Positions 10,961 through 21,854 are shown, counted from the first letter of the stretch. The stretch is 64,000 bases of DNA from Nesterenkonia pannonica (GCF_019575955.1 NZ_CP080575.1:2170001-2234000); one strand, 5' to 3'. Made by a program: numbers and translations. The notes: generated by a model from the sequence alone, not told the origin.

Positions 10961-11397
10961 CTACGAGGCTCGGCTCTGTGCCTCGGATTGGAGCCGTTCG
11001 ATGAACTCGTCAGCCATCGACAACGTCCGCGCCAGTTTGTCCCGTCTGCTGCGGGCGTCGGCGATGAACTCCTCGAGGCTGCGCCGTTGGTCCTCCGTGG
11101 ACCCCCATCCTCAGCGTCGATGAGGTGGAGAAGCTCACGCATCTCCTCTAAGGAGAACCCCAGGGGCTTCATGCGGCGAATCAGCAGAATGCGCTCCACG
11201 TCATCGTGGGTGTAGAGCCGGAAACCTCCTGCAGTCCGACCGTTGGGACGCACGAGGCCAACCTCGTCGTAATGCCGCAGTGTCCGCAATGAGAGCTCTG
11301 TCATTTCGGCGACAGTGCCGATGTGCATGGTGTCCCCGACCCCGTTCGACGCACCAGAGGCATCCGTCGTATCAGTGGCAGCGCCGTCATGAGTCAT
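10961..11397 (-). CDS. MerR-family transcriptional regulator, one frameshift
   Basis: DNA-binding regulator that remodels promoters with long spacers. The HTH begins MHIGTVAEMTELSLRTLRHYDEVGLV and continues GGFRLYTHDDVERILLIRRMKPLGFSLEEMRELL. A run of C near 11100 breaks the frame; the corrected end is the coiled segment STEDQRRSLEEFI ... ADEFIERLQSEAQS, stopping at 10961, while the raw frame runs to 10942. The start is uncertain: ATG 11397, GTG 11415 or the ATG directly before HIGTV. It is divergent from the SulP gene, with a MerR-like promoter between them. Confidence 0.82.
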
Positions 11398-11417
11398 GCA
11401 GTACATTCTGCCCACAT

Positions 11418-11450
11418 TTGAGTCGGGACTCTAACTTCACGTTAAGGTAG
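11418..11450 (+). promoter_or_regulatory. MerR-type promoter with 19-base spacer and dyad operator
   Basis: TTGAGT at 11418-11423 and TAAGGT at 11443-11448 are separated by 19 bases, the long spacing used by MerR-controlled promoters. An imperfect dyad (CTAACTT, CACG, TTAAGGTAG) covers 11429-11450 within it. It points to the SulP gene at 11562 and lies just upstream of the merR start. The assignment rests on pattern only. Confidence 0.5.
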
Positions 11451-11561
11451 GGTTTCCCCGTTCGCCCTGAGAGGCTCTTGACGCCAGTCCTCAGACCTTA
11501 GAGTTCCGGCGGCCCCTCACTCGACACTGGCAAAAGCGCCAAACTTCCGAAGGAGACATCT

Positions 11562-13106
11562 GTGTCCTCTGCCCCCGTGCCCGACCCCGCCGCCGAGCCT
11601 CAGGAAGTGACCGGCGCGCCGGAGGTGGACCGCTCGCAGTCGATCTGGGCGGCGCTGAAATCACCGAAGCGCCTGCGCATCGAAGTTCTTGCCGGGCTCG
11701 TCGTCGCTCTGGCACTGATCCCGGAGGCTATCGCGTTCTCCATCATTGCTTGCGTCGACCCTCGCGTGGGCCTCTTCGCCTCCTTCACCATGGCAGTCTC
11801 CATCGCGTTCCTGGGCGGGCGGCCCGCCATGATCTCGGCGGCGACGGGAGCGATTGCTCTGGTGATCGCACCGGTGGCACGGGAATACGGCATGGACTAC
11901 CTCATCGCGACGGTGATCCTCGCCGGGGTGCTTCAGATCCTCTTGGCGGTGATCGGCGTGGCCAAGCTCATGCGGTTCATCCCGCGCTCGGTGATGGTCG
12001 GGTTTGTGAACGCGCTGGCCATTCTCATCTTCACTTCTCAGATTCCGCACCTGACGAACGTGCCGTGGCCTGTATACGTGCTGGCCATTGCCGGACTGCT
12101 GATCATCTTCCTGCTCCCGAAGCTGACCACCGCGGTCCCCGCGCCTCTAGTCGCCATCGTCGTGCTGACGATCATCACGGTGGCTGCAGCTATTGCGGTG
12201 CCCACGGTGGGCGACGAGGGCGAGCTGCCGGATTCGCTGCCGGAGCTGTTCATTCCGAACGTCCCGCTCACCATGGAGACGCTGCAGATCATCTTCCCGT
12301 TCGCGCTGACGATGGCCCTGGTCGGCATCCTCGAGTCGCTGCTGACGGCGAAGCTGGTCGACGACGTCACCGATACGCACTCCAACAAGACCCGCGAGTC
12401 CTGGGGCCAGGGCGCCTCCAACATGATCACCGGCTTCTTCGGGGGCATGGGAGGCTGCGCGATGATCGGCCAGACCATGATCAACGTGAAGGCCTCCGGC
12501 GCACGGACCCGGCTCTCCACGTTCCTGGTAAGCGTGTTCCTGCTGATCCTGGTCGTCACCCTCGGCGACATCGTGGCCATCATCCCCATGGCCGCCCTGG
12601 TCGCTGTGATGATCTTCGTCTCATGGGCCACGTTCGACTGGCACAGCATTCACCCCACCACCCTGCGCCGCATGCCGCTCGCGGAGACCACAGTGATGGC
12701 CTCGACGGTGGTGGTCACGGTGTGGACGCATAACCTGGCCTACGGCGTCGGTGTCGGCGTGCTCGTGGCGATGGTGCTGTTCGCCCAGCGGGTTGCCCAC
12801 TTCACCCGGGTGGTGCGGCTGGACAAGAGCGACGACGACAACCAGCGCGTGTACCGGGTGGAGGGTGAGCTGTTCTTCGCCTCGTCGAATGACCTGGTGT
12901 ACCAGTTCGACTACACCGGCGACCCGACGGAGATCGTCATCGACATGTCAGGAGCCCACGTGTGGGACGCCTCCACGGTGGCCACTCTGGACGCGGTCCG
13001 CATGAAGTACGAGTCCAAGGGCAAGAACGTCACCATCGTCGGCATGGACAGCCAGAGCGCCGCACGCCACGACCGGCTCAGCGGAAACCTGGGCGAAGGG
13101 CACTGA
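11562..13106 (+). CDS. SulP-family anion permease with STAS domain
   Basis: Membrane transporter for inorganic anions such as sulfate or bicarbonate. The frame is intact over 514 residues: an N-terminal cytoplasmic segment, the SulP core with [65 protein letters not shown] and RLSTFLV, then a C-terminal STAS domain from about residue 430 with [10 protein letters not shown] and [17 protein letters not shown] ribosome binding site GAAGGAG lies at 11548-11554. GTAAGC at 12530 reads VS where the family has AG. Divergent MerR control is likely. The anion cannot be told from sequence. Confidence 0.9.
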   Translation: MSSAPVPDPAAEPQEVTGAPEVDRSQSIWAALKSPKRLRIEVLAGLVVALALIPEAIAFSIIACVDPRVGLFASFTMAVSIAFLGGRPAMISAATGAIALVIAPVAREYGMDYLIATVILAGVLQILLAVIGVAKLMRFIPRSVMVGFVNALAILIFTSQIPHLTNVPWPVYVLAIAGLLIIFLLPKLTTAVPAPLVAIVVLTIITVAAAIAVPTVGDEGELPDSLPELFIPNVPLTMETLQIIFPFALTMALVGILESLLTAKLVDDVTDTHSNKTRESWGQGASNMITGFFGGMGGCAMIGQTMINVKASGARTRLSTFLVSVFLLILVVTLGDIVAIIPMAALVAVMIFVSWATFDWHSIHPTTLRRMPLAETTVMASTVVVTVWTHNLAYGVGVGVLVAMVLFAQRVAHFTRVVRLDKSDDDNQRVYRVEGELFFASSNDLVYQFDYTGDPTEIVIDMSGAHVWDASTVATLDAVRMKYESKGKNVTIVGMDSQSAARHDRLSGNLGEGH

Positions 13107-13142
13107 CCAGGCGCAGTTAGGGTGCCGCTTCTGAGCATCGCC

Positions 13143-13720
13143 CTACTCCAGCAGCTGCTTCGCCAGCAGACGAACGGCTTCGGTATAGGCCACTAGGTCC
13201 CGTGCAGGATCGCCGGGGCAGGTCCGTGCCACGACCATGACACCCCGCGCAGTGCGAGCCCGCCCTCCAGCATGAGGTTGTCACTCATCTCGTGATCCTC
13301 GATCATCACGCCCTTTGAGTCCCAGAGCTTCCCAGCGTCACGCCTCACGGTTGCCGCTCCCTCTCCCTGCTCGACTACCCGTTCCCTATACACCCGAGGG
13401 TCGTTGCTGTAAGCCGCCACATGCTTGCCCATACCTGCGGCACAGCCCAGCTCATAGACCGTTCCTACGTCGGCGCTCGCCCCGCGGAACGGCGTCAGAT
13501 TCGCTAGACAGACATCGGCAGCGGCGACAAGCTCCTCATTGCGCCGACTGATCTCGAGGGCATGCGCTCGGGGCGGCAGATCTCCTGCCGGACCGAGATC
13601 CGCGGGAGGAGGCACGGGTGCAAAGCCGTGCTCGGTGAGCACCTGCCGCTTCATATCGAGCACGGACGCGCCGTCGGGTAAGAAGACTTCCGGACCTGCC
13701 AGATACACGCTGAGCGTCAT
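13143..13720 (-). CDS. nucleoside 2-deoxyribosyltransferase-like protein
   Basis: Family moves 2-deoxyribose between bases. The start SVYLAGPEVFLPDG, the segment EISRRNEELVAAADVCLANLTPFRG and ADVGTVYELGCAAGMGKHV match it; YELG carries the family's catalytic glutamate. Near 13250 a G run is short by one, so the raw frame ends at 13193; the corrected end reads GVMVVARTCPGDPARDL ... LAKQLLE and stops at 13143. It is convergent with sulP and lies next to nucleoside hydrolase, which fits a nucleoside salvage role. Confidence 0.8.
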
Positions 13721-13754
13721 GAGATCACCATCAACTGAGAGAGCGGACTACGAA

Positions 13755-14716
13755 TCACGGTAAGGACTTGAGCGCCTGGACAAGGCGATAGCTGAAATCG
13801 ACGTGGGTCTCCAGCACGACGGAGGTGGTCTGCCCCTCGCGGTGCACGGGGCCTTTGTAGAAGCCCCGGAGGTCTGCCACCGTCTGTCCTCGCGCAGGGC
13901 CAGGCGCCAGCTGCACTTCAACGGTGGTCGTTGCTTCCGCGGTGACGAGCTGCGGCTCCAACGCAAGAGCGGCAGCCAGCGGGTCGTGCAGGGCACACTG
14001 CCGTCCAGGAAACACCTCTGCATAGAAGTCCAGGTAGTGCTCGGAGGCCTGGCCCACGGCTTGCGCGAACAGGCTGGTCGCACCAGTGAGTTCCTCTTGC
14101 TGCTCCCCGTCAGCCGCTGCTGCATGGTCGCATCCAGGGGCACCAGCCGCACTCGCGCTCCAGAGCGCAGCACCCGATCTGCGGCCTCCGGATCGTGCCA
14201 GATGTTCGCTTCTGCAGCCGGGGTGGCGTTGCCGGGGTGACCTACGGCTCCGCCCATGATGACGATCTCTGCCAAAAGCTCAGCGATCTCTGGGTCCAGA
14301 CTCAGTGCGATGGCGAGATTGGTCAGCGGACCCACCGCAATGATGACCAGTTCACCGGGGTTCTCCCTGGCCATCCTCACGAGGTATGACGGCGCCGTCT
14401 CTCCCTCCCCTGAGCACGACCGCGGCGTCGGCGGCTCGACTCCTCCGATACCGTTCTGCCCGTGGACCCGGTGACCGGACCCCTGGAACACACCGTCCAG
14501 GGACGTGGCCGCACCGGCGTGCACGGGGATATCGCTGCGTCCGGCCAGCTCCAGCAGGGCGCGCGTGTTTGTGGTCGCCTGAGGAACGTCGACGTTGCCG
14601 AAGACAGTGGTCACGCCGACGAAGGACTGAGGAGCTTCGGCCAGCAGATAGCCGATGGCCATGGCGTCGTCGACGCCCGTGTCACAGTCAAGGATGTAGA
14701 GCCGGTCGTCGTTCAT
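13755..14716 (-). CDS. inosine-uridine preferring nucleoside hydrolase, one frameshift
   Basis: Hydrolyses ribonucleosides to base and ribose. ATG 14716 follows AAGGAGATCTCC. The N-terminus has the calcium-binding DCDTGVDDAMAIGYLL, then VTTVFGNVDVPQATTNT, the VHAGAATSL and HGQNGIGG segments, VIIAVGPLTNLAIALS, IVIMGGAV and AEANIWHDPEAADRVL. The frame breaks near 14090; the rest includes the ALHDPLAAALAL segment typical of the family. About 320 residues. It is the last gene of the importer-amidohydrolase set under the LacI operators, and the ribose it frees can be used by the ribokinase at 20902. Confidence 0.88.
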
Positions 14717-14762
14717 GGAGATCTCCTTCGTTGGGGCTCGGATCACGCGCAGTCTCTGCAGC

Positions 14763-16159
14763 TCAGGCGATGGCGACGGCGAGCTCCTGCTGACGCCCCT
14801 GCGCTTTGGCGCGGATCTCTTCCGTATCCATGGTGGTGACCTGCCCATCGTCGACGACGATCTGCCCGTCCACCAGAACCGTCTTCACGTCGCGGCCCGA
14901 AGCGCATTCGAACAGGAACGCCTCGGCCGAAGAGTACCCGGCAGCATCCGGACCGTCAGTGCCGACCAGCACGACGTCAGCTCGCTTGTCCGCTTCCAGC
15001 ACGCCGGTATACCGGTCCGTGGCCATGGCGCGGGCTCCTCCGGTGACGGCCATCCGAAGAGGCTCCTCCAGTCCCACCCCGTTGCGATTGTGCACAGGGG
15101 TGCCCTCAATATATTGCTGGCCCACGCGCGCCAGCATCGCAATGCGGAACATATCGAGGGTGCCGGCACTGGCCACACCGTCCGTCCCGAGACCGATCGG
15201 AACGCCCCGGCGCCACATCTTCAATGCCGGAGCGGCGCCTATGGCGTAGTTTCCTTTGGAGCAGTGGGCGGCAGAGACTTGGTGCTGGGCGTAGAGGTCG
15301 ACGTCTTCGACGCTGGCCAGAACGGAGTGCGCACCATGGAGCGTATGGTCGAACACTCCTAGCTCCAGGAGGTGCTCGACGGGCCGACGTCCAAAATTCT
15401 CCAGCGCGTAGTCGATTTCGTAGGTTCCCTCCACGAGGTGAGTGTGGACTTTGACTCCCCGCGCCTGTGCGGCGTGATGAATATTAGTGACGAGCTCAGG
15501 TGTGCAGGTGACGATCTGACGCAGAGACATGCATGCGGTCACGCGGTTCCCACCGGTGGGGTCTTGGGGCCAGGCGTCGACCAGGTCGATATTGCGCTGC
15601 AGCGCTTCGTCTGTGCTCATCCGCATGGATTCCGGAATGCGCGCTCCGCCGTCCATCGTGTTCAGCGAGACGGCCCCCGTATGCCGGTGTCCACGGCCGC
15701 TCTCGCCATCGATTCAGGGTGAGGGCCACCCGCTTCGAAGAACGAGGTGGTTCCGGTGGCGAGCATAGACGTGTAGGCGAGCTGCCCCGAGAGTTCGACG
15801 TCCTCGGGCGTCAACGCAGCTTCAAACGGCACCAGGTACTCGCGCCATGTGGGGACCCGCAGCGCTCTGGTGCGACCGAGGGTGGAGAGCAGCCCACGCA
15901 TGAGGGTCTGCGCGGTGTGTATGTGTGCATCAGTCAGGCCCGGAATGGCGACCTGTCCAGCAGCGAAGACGCGACGGGCGGGCGCATAGGCCGCTGTCAG
16001 TACGCTCGTCGGCCCCACCTCCAGGATCCGTCCCTCGTGAATAGCGATGGCACCGTCGGCGATCACGGTCCCATGGTGGTCGAATGTCACGACGTGGGCG
16101 TTCTGGATCAGCGTGTCGATGTTTCGTGGCATCACGATGCCGTCATGTTCAGCTGTCAT
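14763..16159 (-). CDS. amidohydrolase-family deaminase/chlorohydrolase-like, one frameshift
   Basis: Metal-dependent hydrolase of the TrzA/AtzA-like amidohydrolase group, acting on purine or pyrimidine-like rings. From ATG 16159 (GGAGAG upstream) it has a beta-sandwich start (TLIQNAHVVTFDHHG), the metal pair in PGLTDAHIHTAQTLMRGL, HTHLVEGTYEI, AAHCSKGNY, and GLGTDGVASAGTLDMF with the final metal ligand. A C run near 15675 breaks the frame. The composite sandwich closes with KRADVVLVGTDG. About 465 residues. It lies between the permease and nucleoside hydrolase genes, so nucleobase deamination is a reasonable but unproven role. Confidence 0.78.
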
Positions 16160-16186
16160 AGGGAACTCTCCTCTTTGAAGAAGGTC

Positions 16187-17744
16187 TTAGGCTTCGGTGC
16201 CTAGTCGGCGGGTGATCGCGCGGTCGGTGATGCCTAAGAGGCCGTGCACCACGAGCGCGAACACCGCGAGCAGGACACCTCCGGTCCAGAGCATGTAGTA
16301 GTCCGCCTGCGTCGAGGCCAGCGTGAGGAGATAGCCCAACCCCTGGCCAGTTGCGAGCCATTCGGCCAAGGTTGCCCCAGCAATGGCGCCCGGAATGGCC
16401 ACACGTGCGGCGGCCAGCATTGACGGCACCGCATACATGAGTCGTACATAGCGGACTGCTTGCCGGGACGTGCCACCGGAGGCACGCACCAGATCGGTGG
16501 CCCCTTCGGGGTGGAGCGCAGGCCCTGCATGACAGTCACCAGAGTGGGGAAGAACGTCACCAGGGTCACTACGATCGTGACGCCAAGCATGCCTCGGCCG
16601 AAGAGCAGCACGATCAGCGGCGTCAGGGCGGCAAGCGGCACTGAACGCAGAACGACTGCCATAGGCATAAAGACCCGGGCGAGTGTGGGGAACGCATCCA
16701 GGATGACCGCCGCTGCCACCGCAACGAGCGACCCCACCACGAAGCCGACTCCCGCATCGACTGCGGTCTGGCCCAGGGCTTCTGAGAACTCCGCCCAGAA
16801 CGTCCCCGCGCTGGTTCCGTGGATGGGGTGTCCCTGCGTGATGTAGGTGAGGACATCCATAGGCCCTTTGGTGAAGAAGGGATCGAAGTCGAAGACCGTG
16901 CGCAGGGACTGCCAGCCTCCGAGCAGAATGCCGATGGTCGCGGCCGAAGCCGTGGCGGAGGCGAGTCTGGAGTGCTTCTTGGCATCCGCGCCGGCGACTG
17001 ACACGCCTACAGACGCTTCGCTGGCGGCCCACGGAACGAACAGTTTCGCCGCCACGGTCACGAGCCCGTATCCCGCAGCCGCCACGAGTCCGACCACAGC
17101 GGCGATGGCCCAGGTGCGGTCGACAAGCAGGCCCTGCTGGGCGTTGACCAGCAATGAGCCGAGTCCCTCGTGAGCGCCGAAGAACTCAGCGATGAGCGCT
17201 CCCAAGATCGCCGCCGGGACAGCAATCTGCAGGGCCGAGATGAAGCTGGGCACGGCGGCGGCCAGGCGCGCATACCGCAGTGCAGCCCAACTGCCTCCGC
17301 CTGAGGCCCGGATAAGATCCAGTGCCCGCTCGTCGGCCTGTCGGAGGCCGAAGAGGATGCCGACCAGTGCGGGAAAATAGACTTGCAGGGCCGTGATGAC
17401 GATGCGTCCGGTCTCGTTGTCAAGGGCGACTACCAGTATGGGGGCGATCGCCACTGTGGGAACAACGTTCACGAAGACGCCGATGCGGAGCACCACAGCT
17501 TCTGCTGGTCGGATCATCAGACCCAGCGCCGCCAGCGGAATGACGACGCCGACGCCCACCAGCAGACCCCAGAACGCAGTCGTCAGCGTGGGAACAGAGT
17601 GCCGCCACAGGAGCTCAACGTCCTGGAATATCTGGTCAGCGAGGCGCCAGGGTAAGGCACCAAGCCCGTATGCTGCAGCGCTGCCGCGACAACCAGCCAC
17701 AGGCCGATCACACTGATTGTCGCCGCTGCCCAGGGTGCCCTCAT
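16187..17744 (-). CDS. ABC importer permease, two permease domains fused in tandem
   Basis: Membrane part of a NitT/TauT/thiamine-precursor-type importer. Two binding-protein-dependent permease domains follow each other in one chain. The first has [38 protein letters not shown] and [19 protein letters not shown]; the second has [35 protein letters not shown] and [19 protein letters not shown]. Each RASGG loop is the contact to the ATPase. ATG 17744 overlaps the ATPase stop (ATGA). Breaks lie near 17650, at GCCTTACC, and near 16500. About 518 residues against roughly 250 for usual homodimeric members. Confidence 0.82.
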
Positions 17745-18530
17745 GGATCCGTGCTCCCTCTTCTGCTCGCGAAGAGCTCCTCCGAAAGCTCTGTGTGGTA
17801 GCGATGGAAGTCCTTGCTGTGCTGAACCTCCGGCTGACGGGGCCGCTTCAGCTCCACGGTGATCTCCCGAACGATACGTCCGGGACGAGCCGCCATGACG
17901 ATCACCTGATCGCTGAGGAAGACTGCCTCCTCGAGGTTGTGGGTGACCAGAAGCGTAGTAGTGGGGCGTTCCGTCCAGATTCGCTGCAGCTCAATATTCA
18001 TGTGTTGACGAGTCATGTCATCGAGGGCCCCGAAAGGCTCGTCCAGCAGCAGCACATCGGGTTCGAGCACCAGGGATCTGGCAATTGCGACTCGCTGACG
18101 CATTCCTCCGGAAAGCTGAGAGGGCCGGGCCTTCTCGAAACCGCTCAGCCCGGTCAGTGCGATGAGATCGGCGATGGCCTTCCTGTCCACCTTGTGCCCT
18201 GCGACCTGCATCGGCAGGGCGATGTTTGTCTCTACTGTGCGCCAGGAAGCAGGGCGGCGTCCTGGAAGGCCACCCCGATCCTGTGGTCCTGCTGAACCTG
18301 CTGCGGGTCCTGTCCCAGCACAGATATTCGGCCGGAGGTGGGGTCGTCGAGCCCTGCGAACATCCGTAGAAGTGTCGATTTCCCGCACCCCGAGGGGCCG
18401 ATCAGCGCGGAGAAGGATCCGGGAGCTGCTGTGAAGCTGACATCGTCCAGCGCCTGAACGGAGCTGCCCCGCGACTGGAAGGTTCTTTCAACGTTCTCCG
18501 CACTCAGACCACTTGCACCCGGATCACCCA
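17741..18530 (-). CDS. ABC importer ATP-binding protein, one frameshift
   Basis: Energises the importer. It starts at GTG 18530 inside the end of the binding-protein gene. Walker A is [13 protein letters not shown], the signature [15 protein letters not shown], Walker [17 protein letters not shown], and the switch histidine lies in [16 protein letters not shown]. The frame breaks near 18243, where LLP should be followed by [11 protein letters not shown] and one base is missing. About 263 residues. It belongs to the nitrate/taurine/pyrimidine-precursor branch by context and by the AALLPWRTV segment. Confidence 0.88.
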
Positions 18531-19631
18531 CCGAAGGCCTCCTCGCTTGCTTCGAGGTCGAAGATCTCACTGGCGTCGACATCCACACCTGTGTTGTCGA
18601 AGAACTCCTGCTGAGACTCCACACCGGTCTGATCGATGAGCAGCAGCCCACTATCCCGCTCATCAGCTGTGGTCAGGTCGGCCCAGACCTTGGCGCCTTC
18701 GACCTGGGTCTCCTCTTCCAGACCGAGATCTGAAGCGTAGGCCTCGAAGACGAGCTCACCGGCGGCCTCCGGGTCCTCAGCTGCGGCTTGCAGGCCCCGT
18801 TCGACGGCACGAGCCATGCCCATAACGATCTCGCGGCGATCAGGATCTTCAAGCGAGTCCTCACGCACGACCAGCGCGCCGGACCATCGGTTGTAGTCAT
18901 AGTCGGCCAAAGGAATCTCATTGACCTCGTGTCCTTGGTTCCTCAGGACAACGGGTTGGTTTGCGCTCACGGCACTCATGGCGTCCACCTCGCCCGAGAC
19001 CAGCGCCGCCGGGTCCGCACCGGTGTCCACCATCTCAATCGCATCCCAATCGACTCCCACAGATTCGAAGAAGGGCTCATAGACGCGCTGGTCGGTCTGG
19101 GACACCCCGAAGGTTCGCCCCTCCAGGTCAGTAAGCGCCTCGATTCCGCTCTCTGCCAGAGACACAATGGCAGAAGGTGAGCTTTGGTAGGCCACTCCGA
19201 CGCCGACCAGCGGCGCTTCGTTGACCACGGCGTTGGCCAGAGCCTCGGAAGAAAGAATGCCCATATCTGCGTTGCCGGAAACGATCTGCGCGTCGGCAGT
19301 GACCTCCGGGCCGCCGGGGAGGATCTCGACGTCGAGGCACTCGTCCTCGAAGTAGCCGTTCTGCTCGGCGACGATAGTGGCCATGTTCTCTACGTTGGGG
19401 TGCCAGGCGAACTGGACCGCAACGTCGGTGAGCTCTCCGCACGCGTCGCCTTCCGATGCCTGATCCTGTCCTGCGGCCGTGCTTCCGCTGTCGCAGGCGG
19501 CCAAGAGGGTGAGAGACAGGACGGAGGCGGTGCTAAGCGAGCGTGCGGCGCAGGCGTCGGCTGATGGGCGAAGATACCGCTGACGGTATGGCAAAGTCGC
19601 GTGACAGGCAGGTGTCTGGGTTGGCGCTCAT
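18524..19631 (-). CDS. ABC importer substrate-binding lipoprotein (NMT1/ThiY-like)
   Basis: Extracytoplasmic receptor. The start is ATG 19631 with AAGGAG upstream, not the internal start of the raw frame. The N-terminus RRLRRTLAGTASVLSL joins to the lipobox SLTLLAAC only if GCTTAGC near 19535-19541 is restored to GCCGGC. The mature part has VQFAWHPNVENMATIVAEQNGYF, GNADMGILSSEALANAV, DLEGRTFGV and GEVDAMSAVSANQPVVL, the pattern of NMT1/THI5-type binding proteins. A second altered site is at 19130 (EALTD for EAPAD). It is the first gene of the operon controlled by the operators at 19683-19754. Confidence 0.85.
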
Positions 19632-19682
19632 GGGTGCTCCTTCAAAAGTGACCTCGGTTGTTTCAGGGTGGAGAGCTGCGTA

Positions 19683-19702
19683 GTGATGAATCGATTTATC
19701 AC
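19683..19702. promoter_or_regulatory. LacI-family operator 1
   Basis: A 20-base inverted repeat reading GTGATGAATCGATTTATCAC has one mismatched pair and a central CG, the layout of LacI/PurR-type operators. It sits between the divergent binding-protein gene and the lacI gene. Confidence 0.65.
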
Positions 19703-19736
19703 CTCGGTTCTCGGGAGAGAGTTCGGTCGATACACT

Positions 19737-19754
19737 TGCAAAATCGATTTTTCA
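19737..19754. promoter_or_regulatory. LacI-family operator 2
   Basis: An inverted repeat TGCAAAATCGATTTTTCA has the perfect core AAAATCGATTTT and one outer mismatch. Its centre is 53 bases from operator 1, near five helical turns, so both could be bound on one DNA face. It shares the AATCGATT core with operator 1. Confidence 0.6.
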
Positions 19755-19869
19755 TCTGCGCTCCGCCCAACGTATGGAACGAATGTTTCATCCGCGCCAC
19801 CCTGGTGTTACATCAAAGTGAAGCCGGGAGACTACGGTGGCTGTGCACCTACGCACTTAAGGAGGGACC

Positions 19870-20905
19870 GTGCCTGCTACGGGAAGACGGGCCACTATTG
19901 CGGATGTCGCTGCGGCGGCTGGAGTCTCGCGAGGCACCGTCTCACTGGCACTCAATGGCAAGGGCCGCATGGCGGACTCGACCCGGAAGAGGGTGAAGGA
20001 GGCTGCAACCGAGCTGAACTACAGACCAAGCCTGCGCGGCCGTCGACTGCGTGGCGGGGCATCGGAGTCAGTGGCACTCATGAGCGCGCTGCCTGACGCC
20101 GTGGTAGGCAGGAGTCGCATTTGAACTTCCTTCTCGCGATTTCCCTCCCGCTCTCTAAAGTGCTGCTCGAACGTGGGTACTCCACACTGCTTCTTCCCCC
20201 TGTGGCAGACCCATCCGAGGCTTTGGCGCACCTCGATGTTGATGGGGCTGTCGTCATTGACCCTTGGCGAACGACGAGCGCTGCAGAGAGCTCGAGGACC
20301 GTGGGGTCCAGTTGGTCACGATCGGACGTGCGGAGGGCGTCGCAGCAAGAGGGGTGGTGGATCGCGCCCATGGGGGTGCGGACACTTCTCTTAAGCATCT
20401 GCTCGAGCAGGGCGCTCGACGCGTCCTCGTCCTGCAGACCGTGGAGCGATACACGGTTGCAGGCGCTGCCGAGCGCTACCTCCAGCAGAACCCGCACGCG
20501 GGGCACATGGAGACGCAGGTTCTCCACATCCCAGTTGCGGACGGGGTCAGCGGAGGTTACAGGGCAACGCGCGAAGCCCTCCAGTCGCCGTCTCCGCCAG
20601 ATGCCATCTACGCTCCGATCGATGCTTTCGCGCTGGGTGCCGTTGACGCGGTGCGGCAGGCAGGCCTCCAGATTCCCACCGATGTCATGATCTGCACCAA
20701 TTTCGACGGCCCTCGGGCGACTACATCCGAGCCCCCGCTGACCGCCCTGGATCTGCATCTTCCTGAAATGGCGGAGACCGCAGGACAGCTCCTGCTCGAC
20801 TGCCTCGACAACCCCGGCGGCCAGCCTCGCGTGGTGCAGGCTCCTGAGCCCACTCTGAGACCTCGCGAATCCACTGCCCGCCGCACCGAAAGGGTCCTCC
20901 CATGA
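19870..20905 (+). CDS. LacI-family transcriptional regulator, frameshifted
   Basis: Repressor-type regulator. GTG 19870 follows AAGGAGG. The HTH is ATIADVAAAAGVSRGTVSLAL with the hinge TRKRVKEAATELNYRP. The effector domain is spread over three frames: a break near 20110 (GTAGGC) and another near 20260. Later parts include GARRVLVLQTVER, PDAIYAPIDAFALGAVDAVRQ and ALDLHLPEMAETAGQLLLD. About 345 residues. It is coupled by ATGA to ribokinase. It probably controls itself and the divergent importer operon through the two operators. Confidence 0.82.
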
Positions 20906-21854
20906 TCTACGCCCCGTCCACCGTCGCCGTCGTGGGTTCCATCAATCAGGACGTGACGCTGAGCGTCGCGGAGTTTCCTGCGGCAGGTCAGACACTGCTG
21001 GCTCGAAACTCAGTCCGAACCATTGGGGGCAAAGGCGCCAACCAAGCCTTGGCCGCTGCCATGGTAAGCGCGAAGGTAGAGATGATCGGCTGCGTGGGCC
21101 AGGACTCGGGCGGCGATGAGGCGCTCACGCTCTTCGCTGCTCACGGGGTCAATTCGGCAGGCGTAGTCCGAACCCCCGCGGCACCGACTGGCTCTGCGTA
21201 CATCTGCGTCCGTGGCGACGGAGAGAACTTCATCGTCGTTGATCCGGGCGCAAACGCCCTGGTCACAGTGGACCGCTTCACAGTGGAAGGCTTCGCAGCC
21301 TACAGCTGGGTGCTGCTGAATTTGGAAATCCCCTGGTGACGGCACACCGGGTGGCAGAGCTCGCCCGCCAAGCGGGGTGTCGGGTAGCGCTGAATGCATC
21401 CCCTCTTTCCGGGAGCATCCCTGACCTGGATTACGTTGACCTCGTCATGGTCAACGAGGGAGAGGCAGGGCAGCTCCTCGGCAAGGCTTGGCATGAGGAG
21501 CCGAACCTGGCCACGGCCCTCGGGGTGGACGCCGTCGTCATGACGCGGGGCTCGCACGGTGCCATCCTGGATACCGCAGAGGGAGAGCGTGTCACTTGCG
21601 CCGCTCCTTCCGTCTCGGCACGCGACACGACCGGCTGCGGCGATGCGTTCAGCGGTGTTCTGCTGACGGGACTCTGCGCAGGGACAGAGAATCTCGCGGC
21701 AAGCCTGAGGAAGGCGACCCACTGGGCGGCATACGTCGCCGAGTTTGACGGTGCCGCAGCGAGCTACCAGGCCGCGTTCGACCGGGCTCGCAAGGAGCAG
21801 CTCCCCGGCATTCAAACTAAGGAACTCGAGCGCGTGCATAACGCCACCCGGTGA
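20902..21854 (+). CDS. rbsK: ribokinase (PfkB family), one frameshift
   Basis: Phosphorylates ribose. The start has VVGSINQDVTLSVAEFPAAG, then GGKGANQALAAA, GCVGQDSGGDEAL and WVLLNLEIP. The frame breaks near 21338; the second half holds LVMVNEGEAGQLLG and the catalytic DTTGCGDAFSGVLL. GTAAGC at 21064 reads VS where AG is expected before AKVEMIG. About 317 residues. Ribose would come from the nucleoside hydrolase at 13755, giving a coherent nucleoside catabolic regulon under the LacI protein. Confidence 0.85.

Noticed and set aside
11750..12733. 327-residue frame overlapping sulP in another phase
   Set aside because: Composition is His/Arg/Gly-rich as expected for a shifted high-GC frame, and the SulP frame is complete and conserved.
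13408..13414. GCTTAC on the minus strand in the deoxyribosyltransferase gene as another altered site
   Set aside because: It encodes Ala-Tyr in AAYSNDP, and a tyrosine is expected there in the family, so it may be genuine.
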